From: Bradyrhizobium diazoefficiens
GTDB taxonomy: Bacteria; Pseudomonadota; Alphaproteobacteria; Rhizobiales; Xanthobacteraceae
Direction: 5' to 3'
DNA length: 64,000 nt
Assembly (NCBI RefSeq): GCF_018131015.1
Contig: NZ_JAFCJJ010000004.1
Location: 186,001-250,000 of the forward strand
Shown here: piece by piece, positions 52,110 to 61,643 of the stretch
Layout: every line of letters begins with the position of its first letter
Numbering within the stretch: position 1 is the stretch's first letter
Translations under genes and position numbers: made by a program
The notes under the pieces: model-generated
Seen by the model: the letters and a program-made list of their open reading frames with translations, nothing else
Databases searched by the model: none
Told to the model about the DNA's origin: nothing

Positions 52110-53306
52110 TCATGGGCCCGCGCCCTGGTTCGACGCCAGCGCCGCCTTGGCGACCTCGGCCATCCAGCCCGCGGCGACCGGCAGGATCGCGTCGTTGAAA
52201 TCGTAGGCAGGGCCGTGCAGCTCGGCGCCGGCGCGCAAGTCGCCATTGCCGATCCAGACGAAGGCGCCGGGGCGCTGCTGAAGATAGTGGGCGAAATCCT
52301 CGCCGGCCATGCTGGGCGCGAGGTCGAGCCGCACCTCGGCGCGCATCTTCTCAGCGGCGAGGCGGGCGAGCCCCGCTTCCTCCGGCGTGTTGATCACCAC
52401 GCCGACGCCCATGACGATCCCGAACGTGACCTTCACGCCAAAACTCGTCGCGATGCCGGCACAGGTCTGTTCGATCCTCTCGAGGATGGTGTCCTTCACG
52501 GCATCGCGGTGATACCGCATCGTGCCGCGGATCACGACTTTGCCGGCGATCTGGTTCGGCGCGGTGCCGCCCTCGATCGTGCACAGCGAGAGCACGGCGG
52601 TATCGAGCGGATCGACGCTGCGCGACACGATTGACTGCAGGGCCACGATAAGATGGCCCGCCGCCATCACCGGGTCGCGCGTCAGATGCGGCATGCCGGC
52701 ATGACCCGCATGGCCATCGATGGTGATGGTGATGCGTCCGCCCGAGGCCATGGCGACGCCGTCATGGACCGCGATGGTGCCGGCCGCGAGCCCCGGCCAG
52801 TTGTGGAAGCCGAAGATGCGGTCCATCGGAAAACGCTCGAACAGCCCGGCCGCGACCATCGCACGCGAGCCGCCAAAACCTTCCTCGGCCGGCTGGAAGA
52901 TGAAATCGACGGTGCCGCTCCACCCCGGATCGGCGGCGAGCAGCGCGGCGGCGCCCAGCAGCGAGGCGGTGTGCCCGTCATGGCCGCAGGCATGCATCAC
53001 GCCGGGATTCTTGGAGGCGTAGGGCAGGCCGGTCGCTTCAGTGATCGGCAATGCGTCCATGTCGGCGCGCAGGCCAACGCGGCCTTGCGTCTGGCCGCGC
53101 GTCAGCGTCGCGACGATGCCGTGGCCGCCGATGCCGGCCTCGAAGGGAATGCCGATCTCTCTGAGTTTTTCCTGCACGAAGGCAGAGGTCTCCTGCTCCT
53201 GCAGGGACAATTCGGGGTGCGCATGCAGGTGCCGGCGCCAGACGGTGAGTTTCTCTTGCAGTTCGGGTGTCAAAGCTCTCTCCGATGGTGTCGATCCCGG
53301 CACCAT
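52110..53306 (-). CDS. M20 family amidohydrolase (hippurate/amino-acid hydrolase type)
   Basis: A 398-aa metallo-amidohydrolase (M20D). Motifs: RRHLHAHPELSLQEQETS, RADMDALPITEATGLPYAS, MHACGHDGHTASLLGAA (the Cys and His ligands), FIFQPAEEGFGGSRAMV and SMAGEDFAHYLQQRPGAF. The start at 53306 gives a normal family length; the longer frame overlaps the enolase-superfamily gene. It hydrolyses N-acyl amino acids or similar amides in the cytoplasm. Confidence 0.92.
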   Translation of the reverse strand: MVPGSTPSERALTPELQEKLTVWRRHLHAHPELSLQEQETSAFVQEKLREIGIPFEAGIGGHGIVATLTRGQTQGRVGLRADMDALPITEATGLPYASKNPGVMHACGHDGHTASLLGAAALLAADPGWSGTVDFIFQPAEEGFGGSRAMVAAGLFERFPMDRIFGFHNWPGLAAGTIAVHDGVAMASGGRITITIDGHAGHAGMPHLTRDPVMAAGHLIVALQSIVSRSVDPLDTAVLSLCTIEGGTAPNQIAGKVVIRGTMRYHRDAVKDTILERIEQTCAGIATSFGVKVTFGIVMGVGVVINTPEEAGLARLAAEKMRAEVRLDLAPSMAGEDFAHYLQQRPGAFVWIGNGDLRAGAELHGPAYDFNDAILPVAAGWMAEVAKAALASNQGAGP

Positions 53307-53364
53307 AGCGGATAACGCGCGTCGTGCATCCAGTGCCTTGGAATGCCTCGCGTGCAGCAACGCC

Positions 53365-54453
53365 CTACGGCGCGAGCTTCGCGAGGCCCTTCCAGTCGAA
53401 GCCAATGCCGTGGCCGGGACGGCCAGGTGCGAGCGCCTTGCCGTCCTCGAGCACCAGCGGGTGCTCGATGTACTTGTCCAGACCAAATCCGTGCGCTTCG
53501 AGATAGGAGCGGTTGGGACAGGCGGCGAGCAGGTGCACGGTGATGTCGTGCGCGCCATGGCTGGTGACCGGCAGGTTGAAGGCCTCCGCCAGCCGCGCGA
53601 TCTTCATGAAGGCGGTGACGCCGCCGCAATTGGTGACGTCCGGCTCGGGATAGGACACCGCGCCGGCGGCGATGTAGGCCTTGAACTCCCACAGCGAGCG
53701 CAGATTCTCGCCGGCCGCGATCGGCACGCCGCCGGCCTGCATGATGCGGGCATGGCCCGCGACGTCGTCGGGAACGATCGGCTCCTCGAGCCAGGTCAGG
53801 TCATAAGGAATGAACGCGCGCGCGGCGCGGATCGCTTCCTCCACGGTCCACTTCATGTTGGCATCCGCCATCAGCGGAAAGCCCTCGCCGAGATGCTGCC
53901 GCATCGCGCGCACGCGGGCGATGTCGGCGCCGAGATCGGGCCGGCCGACCTTCATCTTGATGGCGCGAAACCCTTTTGCGAGATTGCCGTCGGTCTGCTT
54001 CAGGAGCGCCTCGACGGAGAGGTCGAGGTCGATGCCGCCGGCATAGCAGGGCACGCGCGCATCGAACCCGCCGAGCAACCGGTACAGCGGCAGGCCGGCG
54101 CGCCGCGCCTTCACGTCCCACAGCGCGATGTCGAGCGCCGAGAGCGCCAGCACCATTGGCCCGCCGCGCCCGCCATAATGCAGCGCCCACCAGACATGAT
54201 GCCAGAGCGCTTCGGTGTCGTCGGCCTCGCGGCCCTCGACCAGCGGCGGGATCTCGCGCTTCAGGATGTCAAAGACGGCACCGCCGTTGCGTCCGACCGT
54301 ATAGGTGTAGCCTGTGCCCTCGGCGCCATCGACATCGCGGATGCGGCAGGTGATCAGCTCGAACGCCGTGATCTCGCCATGGGTGGAGTCGGACAATGTG
54401 ACGGGGAGGGGGATCCGGTAGAGTCCGGTCTCGATGTTTGCGATGCGTGCCAT
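53365..54453 (-). CDS. Enolase-superfamily (mandelate racemase/muconate lactonizing) enzyme
   Basis: A 362-aa member of the mandelate-racemase group. The KxK acid/base motif is at GFRAIKMKVGRPD, the metal ligands are D in MADANMKW, E in WLEEPI and E in IAAGENLRS, and the catalytic His region is VTSHGAHDITVHLLA. This suits an acid-sugar dehydratase or racemase. It is just upstream of the M20 hydrolase gene, in the same direction, with about 58 bases between. Confidence 0.9.
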   Translation of the reverse strand: MARIANIETGLYRIPLPVTLSDSTHGEITAFELITCRIRDVDGAEGTGYTYTVGRNGGAVFDILKREIPPLVEGREADDTEALWHHVWWALHYGGRGGPMVLALSALDIALWDVKARRAGLPLYRLLGGFDARVPCYAGGIDLDLSVEALLKQTDGNLAKGFRAIKMKVGRPDLGADIARVRAMRQHLGEGFPLMADANMKWTVEEAIRAARAFIPYDLTWLEEPIVPDDVAGHARIMQAGGVPIAAGENLRSLWEFKAYIAAGAVSYPEPDVTNCGGVTAFMKIARLAEAFNLPVTSHGAHDITVHLLAACPNRSYLEAHGFGLDKYIEHPLVLEDGKALAPGRPGHGIGFDWKGLAKLAP

Positions 54454-54538
54454 TGTGCGTTCCCGGCTTTTTCGGGCACGCTAGACCGATCCTTCCGGGG
54501 AGACAACACCCGCTTGTTTCAATGCGAAACCTGCGGCG

Positions 54539-54625
54539 TCACGCCACCGCAACCCAGACAAACACGCCGAGGATGAGCAGGAACCACACGAGCGAGGTCG
54601 CGAACCAGAAATTCAGGGATCTCAC
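54539..54625 (-). CDS. 28-aa single-span membrane microprotein
   Basis: GTG-started frame overlapping the stop of the preceding zinc-ribbon gene by 4 bases (GTGA). It codes MRSLNFWFATSLVWFLLILG followed by VFVWVAVA: a basic start and one strongly hydrophobic span to the very end. Many such 26-35 aa proteins are accessory subunits of respiratory or transport complexes, but no partner is evident. Support comes from the coupling and the coherent span only. Confidence 0.45.
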   Translation of the reverse strand: MRSLNFWFATSLVWFLLILGVFVWVAVA

Positions 54626-54783
54626 GCGAGCACCTGCTCGTCGCGAAAATCGTCGCCGCACTGGCACTTGAACAGGCGGACGGGGCGATCCGTGCGGGGA
54701 TCGCTGTAGCGGCAGATCAGCCGAAGATTATCCGAGCCGCAGCCGGGACAGCGCGGCGTCTCTCGCTCGAAGGCCTGTTTCAT
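54622..54783 (-). CDS. 53-aa zinc-ribbon-like protein
   Basis: An ATG-started frame of 53 codons beginning MKQAFERETPRCPGCGSDNL. Cysteines occur at 12, 15, 24, 40 and 42 (CPGC ... C ... CQC), the pattern of a small zinc ribbon. It ends in GTGA overlapping the membrane microprotein gene. The region was otherwise an apparent gap between the enolase-superfamily gene and the tripeptidase gene. Confidence 0.55.
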   Translation of the reverse strand: MKQAFERETPRCPGCGSDNLRLICRYSDPRTDRPVRLFKCQCGDDFRDEQVLA

Positions 54784-54913
54784 GAAAGAATGCGCGCCGC
54801 CGTTGGGATGCGGCGGTTGATCTAGGCCGTTCGCTCGCGCAGGTCCTGCCGGTTCCGGCCAATCCCTTGGGATTTTGTGCCACGGCGGGCGTTCAGCCCG
54901 CCGCGAAAGCGTT

Positions 54914-56119
54914 TCACCGCATCGTTGCGAGTTGCAGGGCCAGCGCGCAAGCGCGGTCGTATTCGTCGAGATTGATCCACTCGTCGATGGTGTGCGCCTC
55001 GTTCTGGCCGGCGCCGAAGGTCACGGTCGGAACGCCGTGGCGGACCATCCAGTTCGCATCCAGCCCGCCATTGGCGGCGCGGACGTTCGGCGTGCCGCCG
55101 ACCGCGGAGACCGCCTCGATCGCGCGTTTGACGACGGGCAGGTTCTCCTTCATGCGGAACGGATAATAGTCGGTCTCGGCCTTGAACTTGACCTTGCCGG
55201 ACTTTCCTTGCGCATTCGTCACCTTCCTGGCCGCCTTCTCGAACGCGGCCTTGTAGGCCCTGGTGATCTCCTTGAAGAACTTTCCGTCATGGCTGCGGCT
55301 TTCGCCGCGCACATGCACGTAGTCGGTGACGACGTTGGTGGCATCGCCCGCCGGGCGGCCCTCGCCGCCGGTGACGGGGCCGACATTGCTGGTGCCCATC
55401 CGCGCGCCCGCGCCCTTGCCCTTCACCACCTTGCCGAACCAGCCGCCGGCCTTCACCTCGGCAAGGGCCAGCGCCATGATCATGGTCGAGGAGATGCCGC
55501 GCTCCGGCGCGACGCCGGCATGCGAGGCGCGGCCAAAAATCTCGACGGTCCAGCGATCGGCGCCGACCGCGCCGATGACGACGTTGGAAGCCGAGCCGCC
55601 GTCATAGTTGAAGGCCATCACCGGCTTGCCGAGCTCGTCCAGTTTGACGTGGCGGGCGCCATAGAGCCCGCTTTCCTCGCGCACGCAGAACAGCAGCGTG
55701 ATCGGGGGATGATCGAGCTTCTGCTTTTCGAGCTCGGCGGCCAGCGTCACCAGCACGCCGCAGCCGCAGCGATTGTCACCGCCGAGCGCGGTCCTGGCCT
55801 CGTTGACGATCTTGCGGCCCGATTTCTTCGGCTTCGCGCCGGCGCACAGCGGCACCGTGTCCATGTGGGTCATGAACATGATGCGCGGCTGGTTGTGCAG
55901 CGCGCCGCGGCCGGGAAGGTCGACGATGAGGTTGCCGGTCTCGGTCGGCACGGGAATGCGGGTGTTGGCGTCGTCGAGCCGGATCGCCTTGGCCGGCACG
56001 CCGCTCTCCTTCAGCGCGGCCGTGAGCTCGCGCCCGATCGCCGCCTCCTGTCCGGTGACGCCCTCGATTGCGAGGAAGCGCAGGAGACGGTCGGTGGCGG
56101 CTTGATGGTCGACAGGCAT
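54914..56119 (-). CDS. M20 family tripeptidase-like peptidase (PepT type)
   Basis: A 401-aa metallopeptidase. The zinc ligands are in FMTHMDTVP and ALGGDNRCGCGV, the catalytic Glu pair in CVREESGLYGARH, and the dimerisation domain includes IFGRASHAGVAPERG; a C-terminal His ligand is in QNEAHTIDEWI. Start at 56119; the frame upstream overlaps the MFS gene. It releases amino acids from peptides in the cytoplasm. Confidence 0.9.
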   Translation of the reverse strand: MPVDHQAATDRLLRFLAIEGVTGQEAAIGRELTAALKESGVPAKAIRLDDANTRIPVPTETGNLIVDLPGRGALHNQPRIMFMTHMDTVPLCAGAKPKKSGRKIVNEARTALGGDNRCGCGVLVTLAAELEKQKLDHPPITLLFCVREESGLYGARHVKLDELGKPVMAFNYDGGSASNVVIGAVGADRWTVEIFGRASHAGVAPERGISSTMIMALALAEVKAGGWFGKVVKGKGAGARMGTSNVGPVTGGEGRPAGDATNVVTDYVHVRGESRSHDGKFFKEITRAYKAAFEKAARKVTNAQGKSGKVKFKAETDYYPFRMKENLPVVKRAIEAVSAVGGTPNVRAANGGLDANWMVRHGVPTVTFGAGQNEAHTIDEWINLDEYDRACALALQLATMR

Positions 56120-56151
56120 GATGTGTCCTCGCTTGATAGGCTCATCGCATC

Positions 56152-57393
56152 CTACGAACGCGGCTGCGTGTAAGCCAGAAAGATCGTCACGCCGATCAGC
56201 AGCGCGGCGGCCATGTAGAGCAGCACCGCCGGCAGTCCCGCCAGCGCCGCGACCGCGCCGGTGATGGATTGCATCAAGGCCGCGCCGAGGAAGAAGGCGA
56301 GGTTGAGCGCGGCGAGCGCCTTGCCCGCGCTCTGCGCATCGACCACCTGCCGGCACATGCCGAACAGCAGCGGCTGGGCCGAGGTCGCAAGCCCGATCAG
56401 CACGAACAGCATGAGGTCGTATTGCGGCGGCATCACGGTGACACCGAACAGCGCCGAGACCGCGTAGTGGGGCGCACCCAGCGCCATCAGCGCGATCAGC
56501 AGCGCGGCGATGAAATGCGTGCCGGCGACCAGCGCGCGGCGGCGGCCGACGGCGCGGTCGATCATGCCCATGCACAGCGGACCCGCGATCATCGCCAGCG
56601 TGAACGCGCCGAGCTGGTTGCCGGCCTCGACCCGGGTCAATCCCTTGACCTCCATCAGCCACGGCCCGCCCCACAGGCCGCGCAACACCAGCGTTGCCGC
56701 CAGCGACACCATCGCCAGCGCGATCAGGCCGCGCAGCGGCCGCGACAGGCCGAGCCTGAGCACCTCGATCATCTGCGAGAGGGGTGAGGAGTCGTCCTTG
56801 TGCTCGGCCGGCTGGTTCGGCACCAGCGCGAGCACCGCGAGCGCCACCGCGACGCCGCTTGCGGCCGAGATCCAGAACCCGGCGCGCCAGCCATAGGCGT
56901 CGACCACGAAGGCGAGCGGGCTCGACGACAGCAGCATGCCGATATTGCCGATCGAGAGGATCGCGCCCGACCACAGCCCGAATCGCGCCGCCGACAATTG
57001 CTTGGCGGCGAGCGTCATCGGGCACATCAGCATGCCGGAGGTCGCGATCCCGAGCAGCAGTTGCCCGAACGCAAAGCTCTCGGGCCCCGTCGCAAAGCCC
57101 GAGGCGACGGCGCCGACCACGGTGCCTGCGAGCAGGGCGAGCGACACCGGCCGCACGCCGAAGCGGTCCATCGCGGCGCCGACCGGAATCTGCGAAGCGG
57201 CGAAGGCGAAATGATAGACCGAGGTGAGGCTCGCCAGCGCCTGCGGGTTGACGTGGAAATCCGCCGCCATCAGATCGAGGCTGATCGCCGGAATGGTGCG
57301 CAGCAAGGTCGAGAGCATGTGCCCGCAGGCGAGCGCGAGCAGCGCGAGGATCAGCGCGCCCGTGCCGTTTTCGTCGGTGGCAGCCGTCCCCAT
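56152..57393 (-). CDS. MFS transporter
   Basis: A 413-aa major-facilitator with about 12 hydrophobic spans. The loop 2-3 motif is degenerate: GAAMDRFGVRPVSLALL. Its start is near 57393 and its stop 33 bases before the tripeptidase start, so the two may be co-transcribed and the transporter could move peptides or amino acids (inference). The fold is not specific enough to name a substrate. Confidence 0.88.
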   Translation of the reverse strand: MGTAATDENGTGALILALLALACGHMLSTLLRTIPAISLDLMAADFHVNPQALASLTSVYHFAFAASQIPVGAAMDRFGVRPVSLALLAGTVVGAVASGFATGPESFAFGQLLLGIATSGMLMCPMTLAAKQLSAARFGLWSGAILSIGNIGMLLSSSPLAFVVDAYGWRAGFWISAASGVAVALAVLALVPNQPAEHKDDSSPLSQMIEVLRLGLSRPLRGLIALAMVSLAATLVLRGLWGGPWLMEVKGLTRVEAGNQLGAFTLAMIAGPLCMGMIDRAVGRRRALVAGTHFIAALLIALMALGAPHYAVSALFGVTVMPPQYDLMLFVLIGLATSAQPLLFGMCRQVVDAQSAGKALAALNLAFFLGAALMQSITGAVAALAGLPAVLLYMAAALLIGVTIFLAYTQPRS

Positions 57394-57505
57394 CAGCGTT
57401 CGTCCCGAAAAGGTTTCAGGCGGGGTTACATGATCGGGGCGGGCATGCCAATGGCCGGCGCGGCAGGCCCCTCATTCCGGATTACGAGTTGTCGCACGCC
57501 GCGCG

Positions 57506-58180
57506 TCATGCGCTCGCCGCCGCCCCCTTGTCGGTGAGAATGCTGATGCTGACCAGCATGACCCAGACCGGGAACACGAGCAGGCTCCAGTCGAAGAAGT
57601 AGCTGCCGACCATGAGCGCCGCCGCGACGGCATATCCGCCGTACGCCAGCCAGCGCGGCGTGAAGCCGGTATAGACCCCGATCGTCGATGTCGTGACCAT
57701 GAAGACGCAGGCCGTCTTCACCACGTAGATGTTGATCATGCCGTAGGCGAGGCCCCTGCCGAAATGGAACGTCGCCGAATTGACCAGCACCTCCGGCGCG
57801 GCATGAAACGCCAGGATGATCGCGCCGACGACGGCCGCCGCCGCGAACAGCATCGCGAGCAGGAGCAGCGCGCTGCCGAGAAACACGGTCGCGAAGAACT
57901 GGTCCTCGCGCGCCCCGAGCTTGTCGCGCAGCGCGCCGACGAACCAGAGGAAGGCCACGCCCGCGAACGGCACGAGGTTGAGCGCGATCACGACGTTGGT
58001 GGCCCCGGTGTGCAGCCACGCGCCCGTCTCCAGGGGATCGCGCGGCACCGAGTGCCGCATCAGGATGAACACGGCAAAGAGCAGGAGGGAGAACACGACG
58101 CCGGCGATGGCGGCGGCCTTGGGCGTTCGCAGCCGGGCATGCGTCATGATGCCCGGCAGGGTATTGGAGGAAGCGCTCAT
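57506..58180 (-). CDS. Membrane protein of unknown function (probable DUF)
   Basis: A 224-aa protein with five or six hydrophobic segments: AAIAGVVFSLLLFAVFIL, ALNLVPFAGVAFLWFVGAL, FLGSALLLLAMLFAAAAVVG, a helix ending VVKTACVFMVTTSTIGVYTG, WLAYGGYAVAAALMVGSYFF and VFPVWVMLVSISIL. Its start lies 51 bases after the SulP stop. I cannot assign a family with confidence. Its association with SulP suggests a shared operon. Confidence 0.75.
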   Translation of the reverse strand: MSASSNTLPGIMTHARLRTPKAAAIAGVVFSLLLFAVFILMRHSVPRDPLETGAWLHTGATNVVIALNLVPFAGVAFLWFVGALRDKLGAREDQFFATVFLGSALLLLAMLFAAAAVVGAIILAFHAAPEVLVNSATFHFGRGLAYGMINIYVVKTACVFMVTTSTIGVYTGFTPRWLAYGGYAVAAALMVGSYFFDWSLLVFPVWVMLVSISILTDKGAAASA

Positions 58181-58231
58181 GAGAGACCCCGTGTCGGTTG
58201 AGAGTGCGGTGACAAGGCCGGCGGCCGAATT

Positions 58232-59953
58232 CTATCGGGGACGCGCTTCCGTCGCACTGGAAGTGATCGCGCCTTGATGCACGAAGGCGCGGACGCCGTC
58301 GGTGGTCCGTTCGTAGAAATTGTCCGCACCCACCTCGTCCACGATCCCGGCGCGCCGCAAATCCTCCCGGATGGTATCGCGGACGCGCACGAGCCCGACC
58401 CCGATGCCCCTGGTGTGCAGCTCGCGCACGAGCCGCAGCAGCTCGTCGCCGCCGGTGACGTCGAGAAAGTCGACGGAATCGAAATCCAGCAGCACGCGCC
58501 TTGTCTCCGGCGCCGCGGCAACGGCGGCACGCAAGCCTGTGCCGATGGTGCCGGCGCTTGCGAAGATGAAGTCGCCGCCAATGCGCCAGATCAGCAGGCC
58601 CGGAAAGGTGATCGCGTCGGGATGAAGCCGGACGTCGCGGTAGGCCTCCACGCCTGGCAGCTGCCCGAGCACCGCGCCCTTGGGGCGGCTCGCCACCTCG
58701 ATCAGCCGCAGGATCGACAGGATGACACCGAGCGCGATGCCCTGCAGCACGCCGAGCGTCAGCTCGCCCGCGATGACGACCAGGACCATGCAGAACGACC
58801 AGCGGCTGCGCGCCAGCACGCTGCCGAGATAGGCTGGCTTGGTCAGGTGCAGCATCGCCGCGATGACGATGGCCGCGAGCGCCGGCTCCGGCATGTTGCG
58901 GAACAGCGGCGTCAGCAGGATCAGCGTCAGGAAGCAGAGCACCGCGGCCACCAGGTTGGCGATCTGGCTGCGCGCGCCCGCAGCCATGGCGACCGAGGTC
59001 TTCGACAGGCTGCCGACCACGAGGAATCCGCCGAACAGGCCGGTCAGGATGTTCGCCGGCCCGTGCGCCACGAGCTCCTGGTTCGGGTCGATGTCGCTGC
59101 CGTCCTGCAGGGAGGCGGCCTTGGCGGCGCCGAGCGCCTCGGCATAGCCGACCAGGACGATCGCGAGCGCGCCAGGGGCGAGCTCGCGCAGGATCGCCGG
59201 ATCGAGGTCCGGCATCGCGAGGGCCGGCAGTCCGGACGGGATGTGGCCGGCGACGTGCACGCCGCTGGCCTCGCCGCCGAACAGCCCGATCAGGATGGTC
59301 GCCCCGGCCATGACGACGAGCGCCGCCGGCAGGCGCGGCGCGAGATGGCGCAGCAGCAGCATCGCGCCGAGGCACAAGAGCCCTGTCGCGGCCGGCGCGA
59401 ACGAGACGTCCTTGAGGTGCTGCAGGACGTACCAGAGCTTGTCGAAGAAATGGCCGGAGGCGCCGCCCAGCCCGAGCAGGTGCGGGACCTGGCCGATGAT
59501 GGTCACGTAGACCAGCCCTTCGATGAAACCCCGCATCACCGGCGTCGGGATGAAGCTCGCCACCCATCCCATGCGCGCGATGCCGAAGGCGAGGAAGAGC
59601 ATGCCGACCAGGACGGCCAGGGTCGATGTGAGCGAGTTGAACTCGACCGACCCGTGCGCGGCGACCGCGCCGACCGTCAACGCGGAGATCAAGCCGGTCG
59701 CGGTGTCCGGTCCGACCACGAGCTGGCGCGAGGTGCCGAACAGCGCGTAGGCGAGCAGCGCCGGCACGATGGTGTAGAGGCCCATGATCGGCGGCACGCC
59801 GACGATCCCGGCATAGGCCATGCTCTCGGGCACCATCACGGCCCAGAGCGCGACGCCCGCAAGGGCGTCGGGCACCAGCCATGTGCGCTGGTAGCCCGAG
59901 ACCCAGTCGAGCATCGGCAGCAGCCTGCGAGGCGTCGAGAGCAGAGCAGTCAT
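58232..59953 (-). CDS. SulP-family anion transporter with STAS domain
   Basis: A 573-aa SulP transporter. The N-terminal membrane domain starts LPMLDWVSGYQRTWLVPDAL, with GLYTIVPALLAYALFGTSRQ and VVGPDTATGLISAL; the C-terminal STAS domain is at about 460-560 (RVLLDFDSVDFLDVTGGDEL). ATG at 59953 is taken as the start; a TTG at 60007 is in frame. The family carries sulfate, bicarbonate or dicarboxylates. Fragments of this gene recur downstream (59.9-61.7 kb) and the start region is part of a mosaic. Confidence 0.9.
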   Translation of the reverse strand: MTALLSTPRRLLPMLDWVSGYQRTWLVPDALAGVALWAVMVPESMAYAGIVGVPPIMGLYTIVPALLAYALFGTSRQLVVGPDTATGLISALTVGAVAAHGSVEFNSLTSTLAVLVGMLFLAFGIARMGWVASFIPTPVMRGFIEGLVYVTIIGQVPHLLGLGGASGHFFDKLWYVLQHLKDVSFAPAATGLLCLGAMLLLRHLAPRLPAALVVMAGATILIGLFGGEASGVHVAGHIPSGLPALAMPDLDPAILRELAPGALAIVLVGYAEALGAAKAASLQDGSDIDPNQELVAHGPANILTGLFGGFLVVGSLSKTSVAMAAGARSQIANLVAAVLCFLTLILLTPLFRNMPEPALAAIVIAAMLHLTKPAYLGSVLARSRWSFCMVLVVIAGELTLGVLQGIALGVILSILRLIEVASRPKGAVLGQLPGVEAYRDVRLHPDAITFPGLLIWRIGGDFIFASAGTIGTGLRAAVAAAPETRRVLLDFDSVDFLDVTGGDELLRLVRELHTRGIGVGLVRVRDTIREDLRRAGIVDEVGADNFYERTTDGVRAFVHQGAITSSATEARPR

Positions 59954-59982
59954 GTGACCCGGATGATCGCGGAGGAACCGGG
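59868..59982 (-). repeat. Mosaic repeat R2, source copy (SulP 5' end)
   Basis: The first codons of the SulP gene and its leader. About 115 bases recur at 61310-61430 with few differences. A 23-base core, CGGCAGCAGCCTGCGAGGCG plus TC, also recurs at 60045-60065. Confidence 0.8.
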
Positions 59983-60044
59983 GGATTGCAATTGGGTTCG
60001 CGGCCAAATCCCCTTGAAAGCATCGACGTAACCGGCGGCCGTAT

Positions 60045-60065
60045 CGGCAGCAGCCTGCGAGGCGT
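60045..60065 (-). repeat. Mosaic repeat R2, short third copy
   Basis: A direct repeat of the SulP 5'-end core (TCGGCAGCAGCCTGCGAGGC) inside the gap between SulP and the first beta-lactamase-family gene. No reading frame uses it. Confidence 0.7.
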
Positions 60066-60142
60066 CACGCTCCGCCATATTCCGAGCCTTTGCGAGGTCC
60101 GGCTTTGCGCCGGCGATCTCATGCCCCCTTTCGCCGCGCGTC

Positions 60143-60228
60143 ATCGTCAAAAATGATCCTCGCAACCTGATGCGCGCGGATGCGCAGAGAGAGATCTGTA
60201 TCGTTCGACAAAACGATGATCGTGCGCC
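60143..60228 (-). repeat. Mosaic repeat R3: copy of beta-lactamase gene 3' end
   Basis: On the minus strand this encodes RTIIVLSNDTDLSLRIRAHQ followed by VARIIFDD, nearly identical to the C-terminus of the second beta-lactamase-family gene (61764-61851). It is detached from any start and lies downstream of the first such gene, so it is a stranded fragment. Confidence 0.8.
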
Positions 60229-60267
60229 GCCGGGGGCGAGCGGGCCGGGCGCGACCTCTGCCTCCCG

Positions 60268-61308
60268 TTACTGATCGAGCCGCGCGACGCATGCCGCTCC
60301 CGCCGGCAGCGCCGCCTCTGCGGGTAGCACGACCTCGTTGATGAATTTCGCGGCCCCGCCGGGGAGGGAGTAGGCCGATTGCAGCGCCATCACCAGGTTG
60401 CGATCCGGAAGGTTCAAGATGACCTGGCTCTGAAAACCGGCAGCAAAATAGGCCAGCGAGCCGTCGCGGATTGTCCTTGTCCACCACAAATATCCGTAAC
60501 CGGCGTGGGCCGGCTCACCGCCGTCGCTGTGCTTGCGCGTGGAATCGAGGACGTAGGCCTCCGATACCACCTGCCGCTCACGCCACCGGCCGCGCTGAAG
60601 ATAAAGCAGACCGATCTTCGCCATGTCCCTGGCGGTCAAAAATAGTCCGCTAAATCCGGGCAGGTTTCCATCCCCGTCGACAGCCCAACGGTAGCGATCG
60701 ATCTGCAGCGGCGCGAACAGTTCGTTCCTGGCAAACTCGGCAATGTTGCCGCCGACCGCACGCCTCAGGATGATCGCGATCAGATTGGTCCCCTCATTGT
60801 CATAGTCAAAATGAGTGCCCGGGGGGTACATGATCGTGCGCCTGATCATCCAGACGCTGGAATTCCAGACGCCGGGCACCACCACCGTCTGGTGCGGAGC
60901 AAAGCCCGACGACATCGTCAGGAGATCACGCAACGTGATATCGGCCGCGCGCGGATCAATGGTCTCTTCTCTCGCCTCGGCAATCAGCTCGCCCAGCTTC
61001 TGATCCAGCCGCAACAGGCCCTTGTCGACGGCAATGCCGACGAGAATGGACAATACGCTCTTCGTCACCGAATGCACCGGCCACTGCTCGTCGGGCGAAT
61101 TGTTTGCGTAGTATTCATGAAGGATGCAGTTGCCGCGCGCCAGCACCAGCGCCCTGGCCGACGGGTATTGCCCGCGGATGGTCGCAGAGAGCCTGGCGAG
61201 TGTTTCCGCCGTCGATGCATTAGCCTGCTGTGCCTGGCGAGCCGGAAGGCCGGCGGCCATCAAGAGCGAGATGCCGATTGCTGCCAGAAAAAGTCGGGCG
61301 CGGCACAT
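60268..61308 (-). CDS. Serine beta-lactamase-family hydrolase (exported), copy 1
   Basis: A 346-aa protein. Signal peptide MCRARLFLAAIGISLLMAAG, cleavage around ARQAQQA. The catalytic SxxK is SVTKS, the second-motif Tyr is in DYDNEGTN, and GYGYLWWTR near the C-terminus is the KTG-equivalent region. In frame upstream of the start is a fragment of SulP (LPMLDRVSGYQRPWLVPDV), so the frame is open to 61587; the signal peptide marks the true start. Class C/esterase relatives hydrolyse beta-lactams, D-amino-peptides or esters. Confidence 0.82.
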   Translation of the reverse strand: MCRARLFLAAIGISLLMAAGLPARQAQQANASTAETLARLSATIRGQYPSARALVLARGNCILHEYYANNSPDEQWPVHSVTKSVLSILVGIAVDKGLLRLDQKLGELIAEAREETIDPRAADITLRDLLTMSSGFAPHQTVVVPGVWNSSVWMIRRTIMYPPGTHFDYDNEGTNLIAIILRRAVGGNIAEFARNELFAPLQIDRYRWAVDGDGNLPGFSGLFLTARDMAKIGLLYLQRGRWRERQVVSEAYVLDSTRKHSDGGEPAHAGYGYLWWTRTIRDGSLAYFAAGFQSQVILNLPDRNLVMALQSAYSLPGGAAKFINEVVLPAEAALPAGAACVARLDQ

Positions 61309-61309
61309 C

Positions 61310-61430
61310 ACGTCGGGCACCAGCCACGGGCGCTGATAGCCCGAGACCCGGTCGAGCATCGGCAGCAGCCTGTGCGGCGTGGAGATCGGACCGGGAATAG
61401 CCATGACCCGGATGATGGCGGAGGGAACCG
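61310..61430 (-). repeat. Mosaic repeat R2, copy (SulP 5' end fragment)
   Basis: Homologous to 59868-59982. On the minus strand it encodes STPHRLLPMLDRVSGYQRPW followed by LVPDV, matching SulP codons 6-30. It is fused in frame upstream of the first beta-lactamase-family gene. No more of SulP follows in this position. Confidence 0.8.
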
Positions 61431-61643
61431 GCTCATGGCAAATGGTTTTGCGGAGCCCCACTCCCACGATCGAAATCAAAGTAGCCGGGGCTTCGGCCAT
61501 GCCGCGATCCCTCCGGCCCGGTCGCGTAAGGGATAGGGCAGGATGGCTGGACGATGCCGCGATCGCGAGCCCGGCAGGGTTCGTCAATTGCCTCCTCGGC
61601 GCGGCGCGGAAATAGCGTTCCTCAAAACAGTGGCCGCAGCGCG

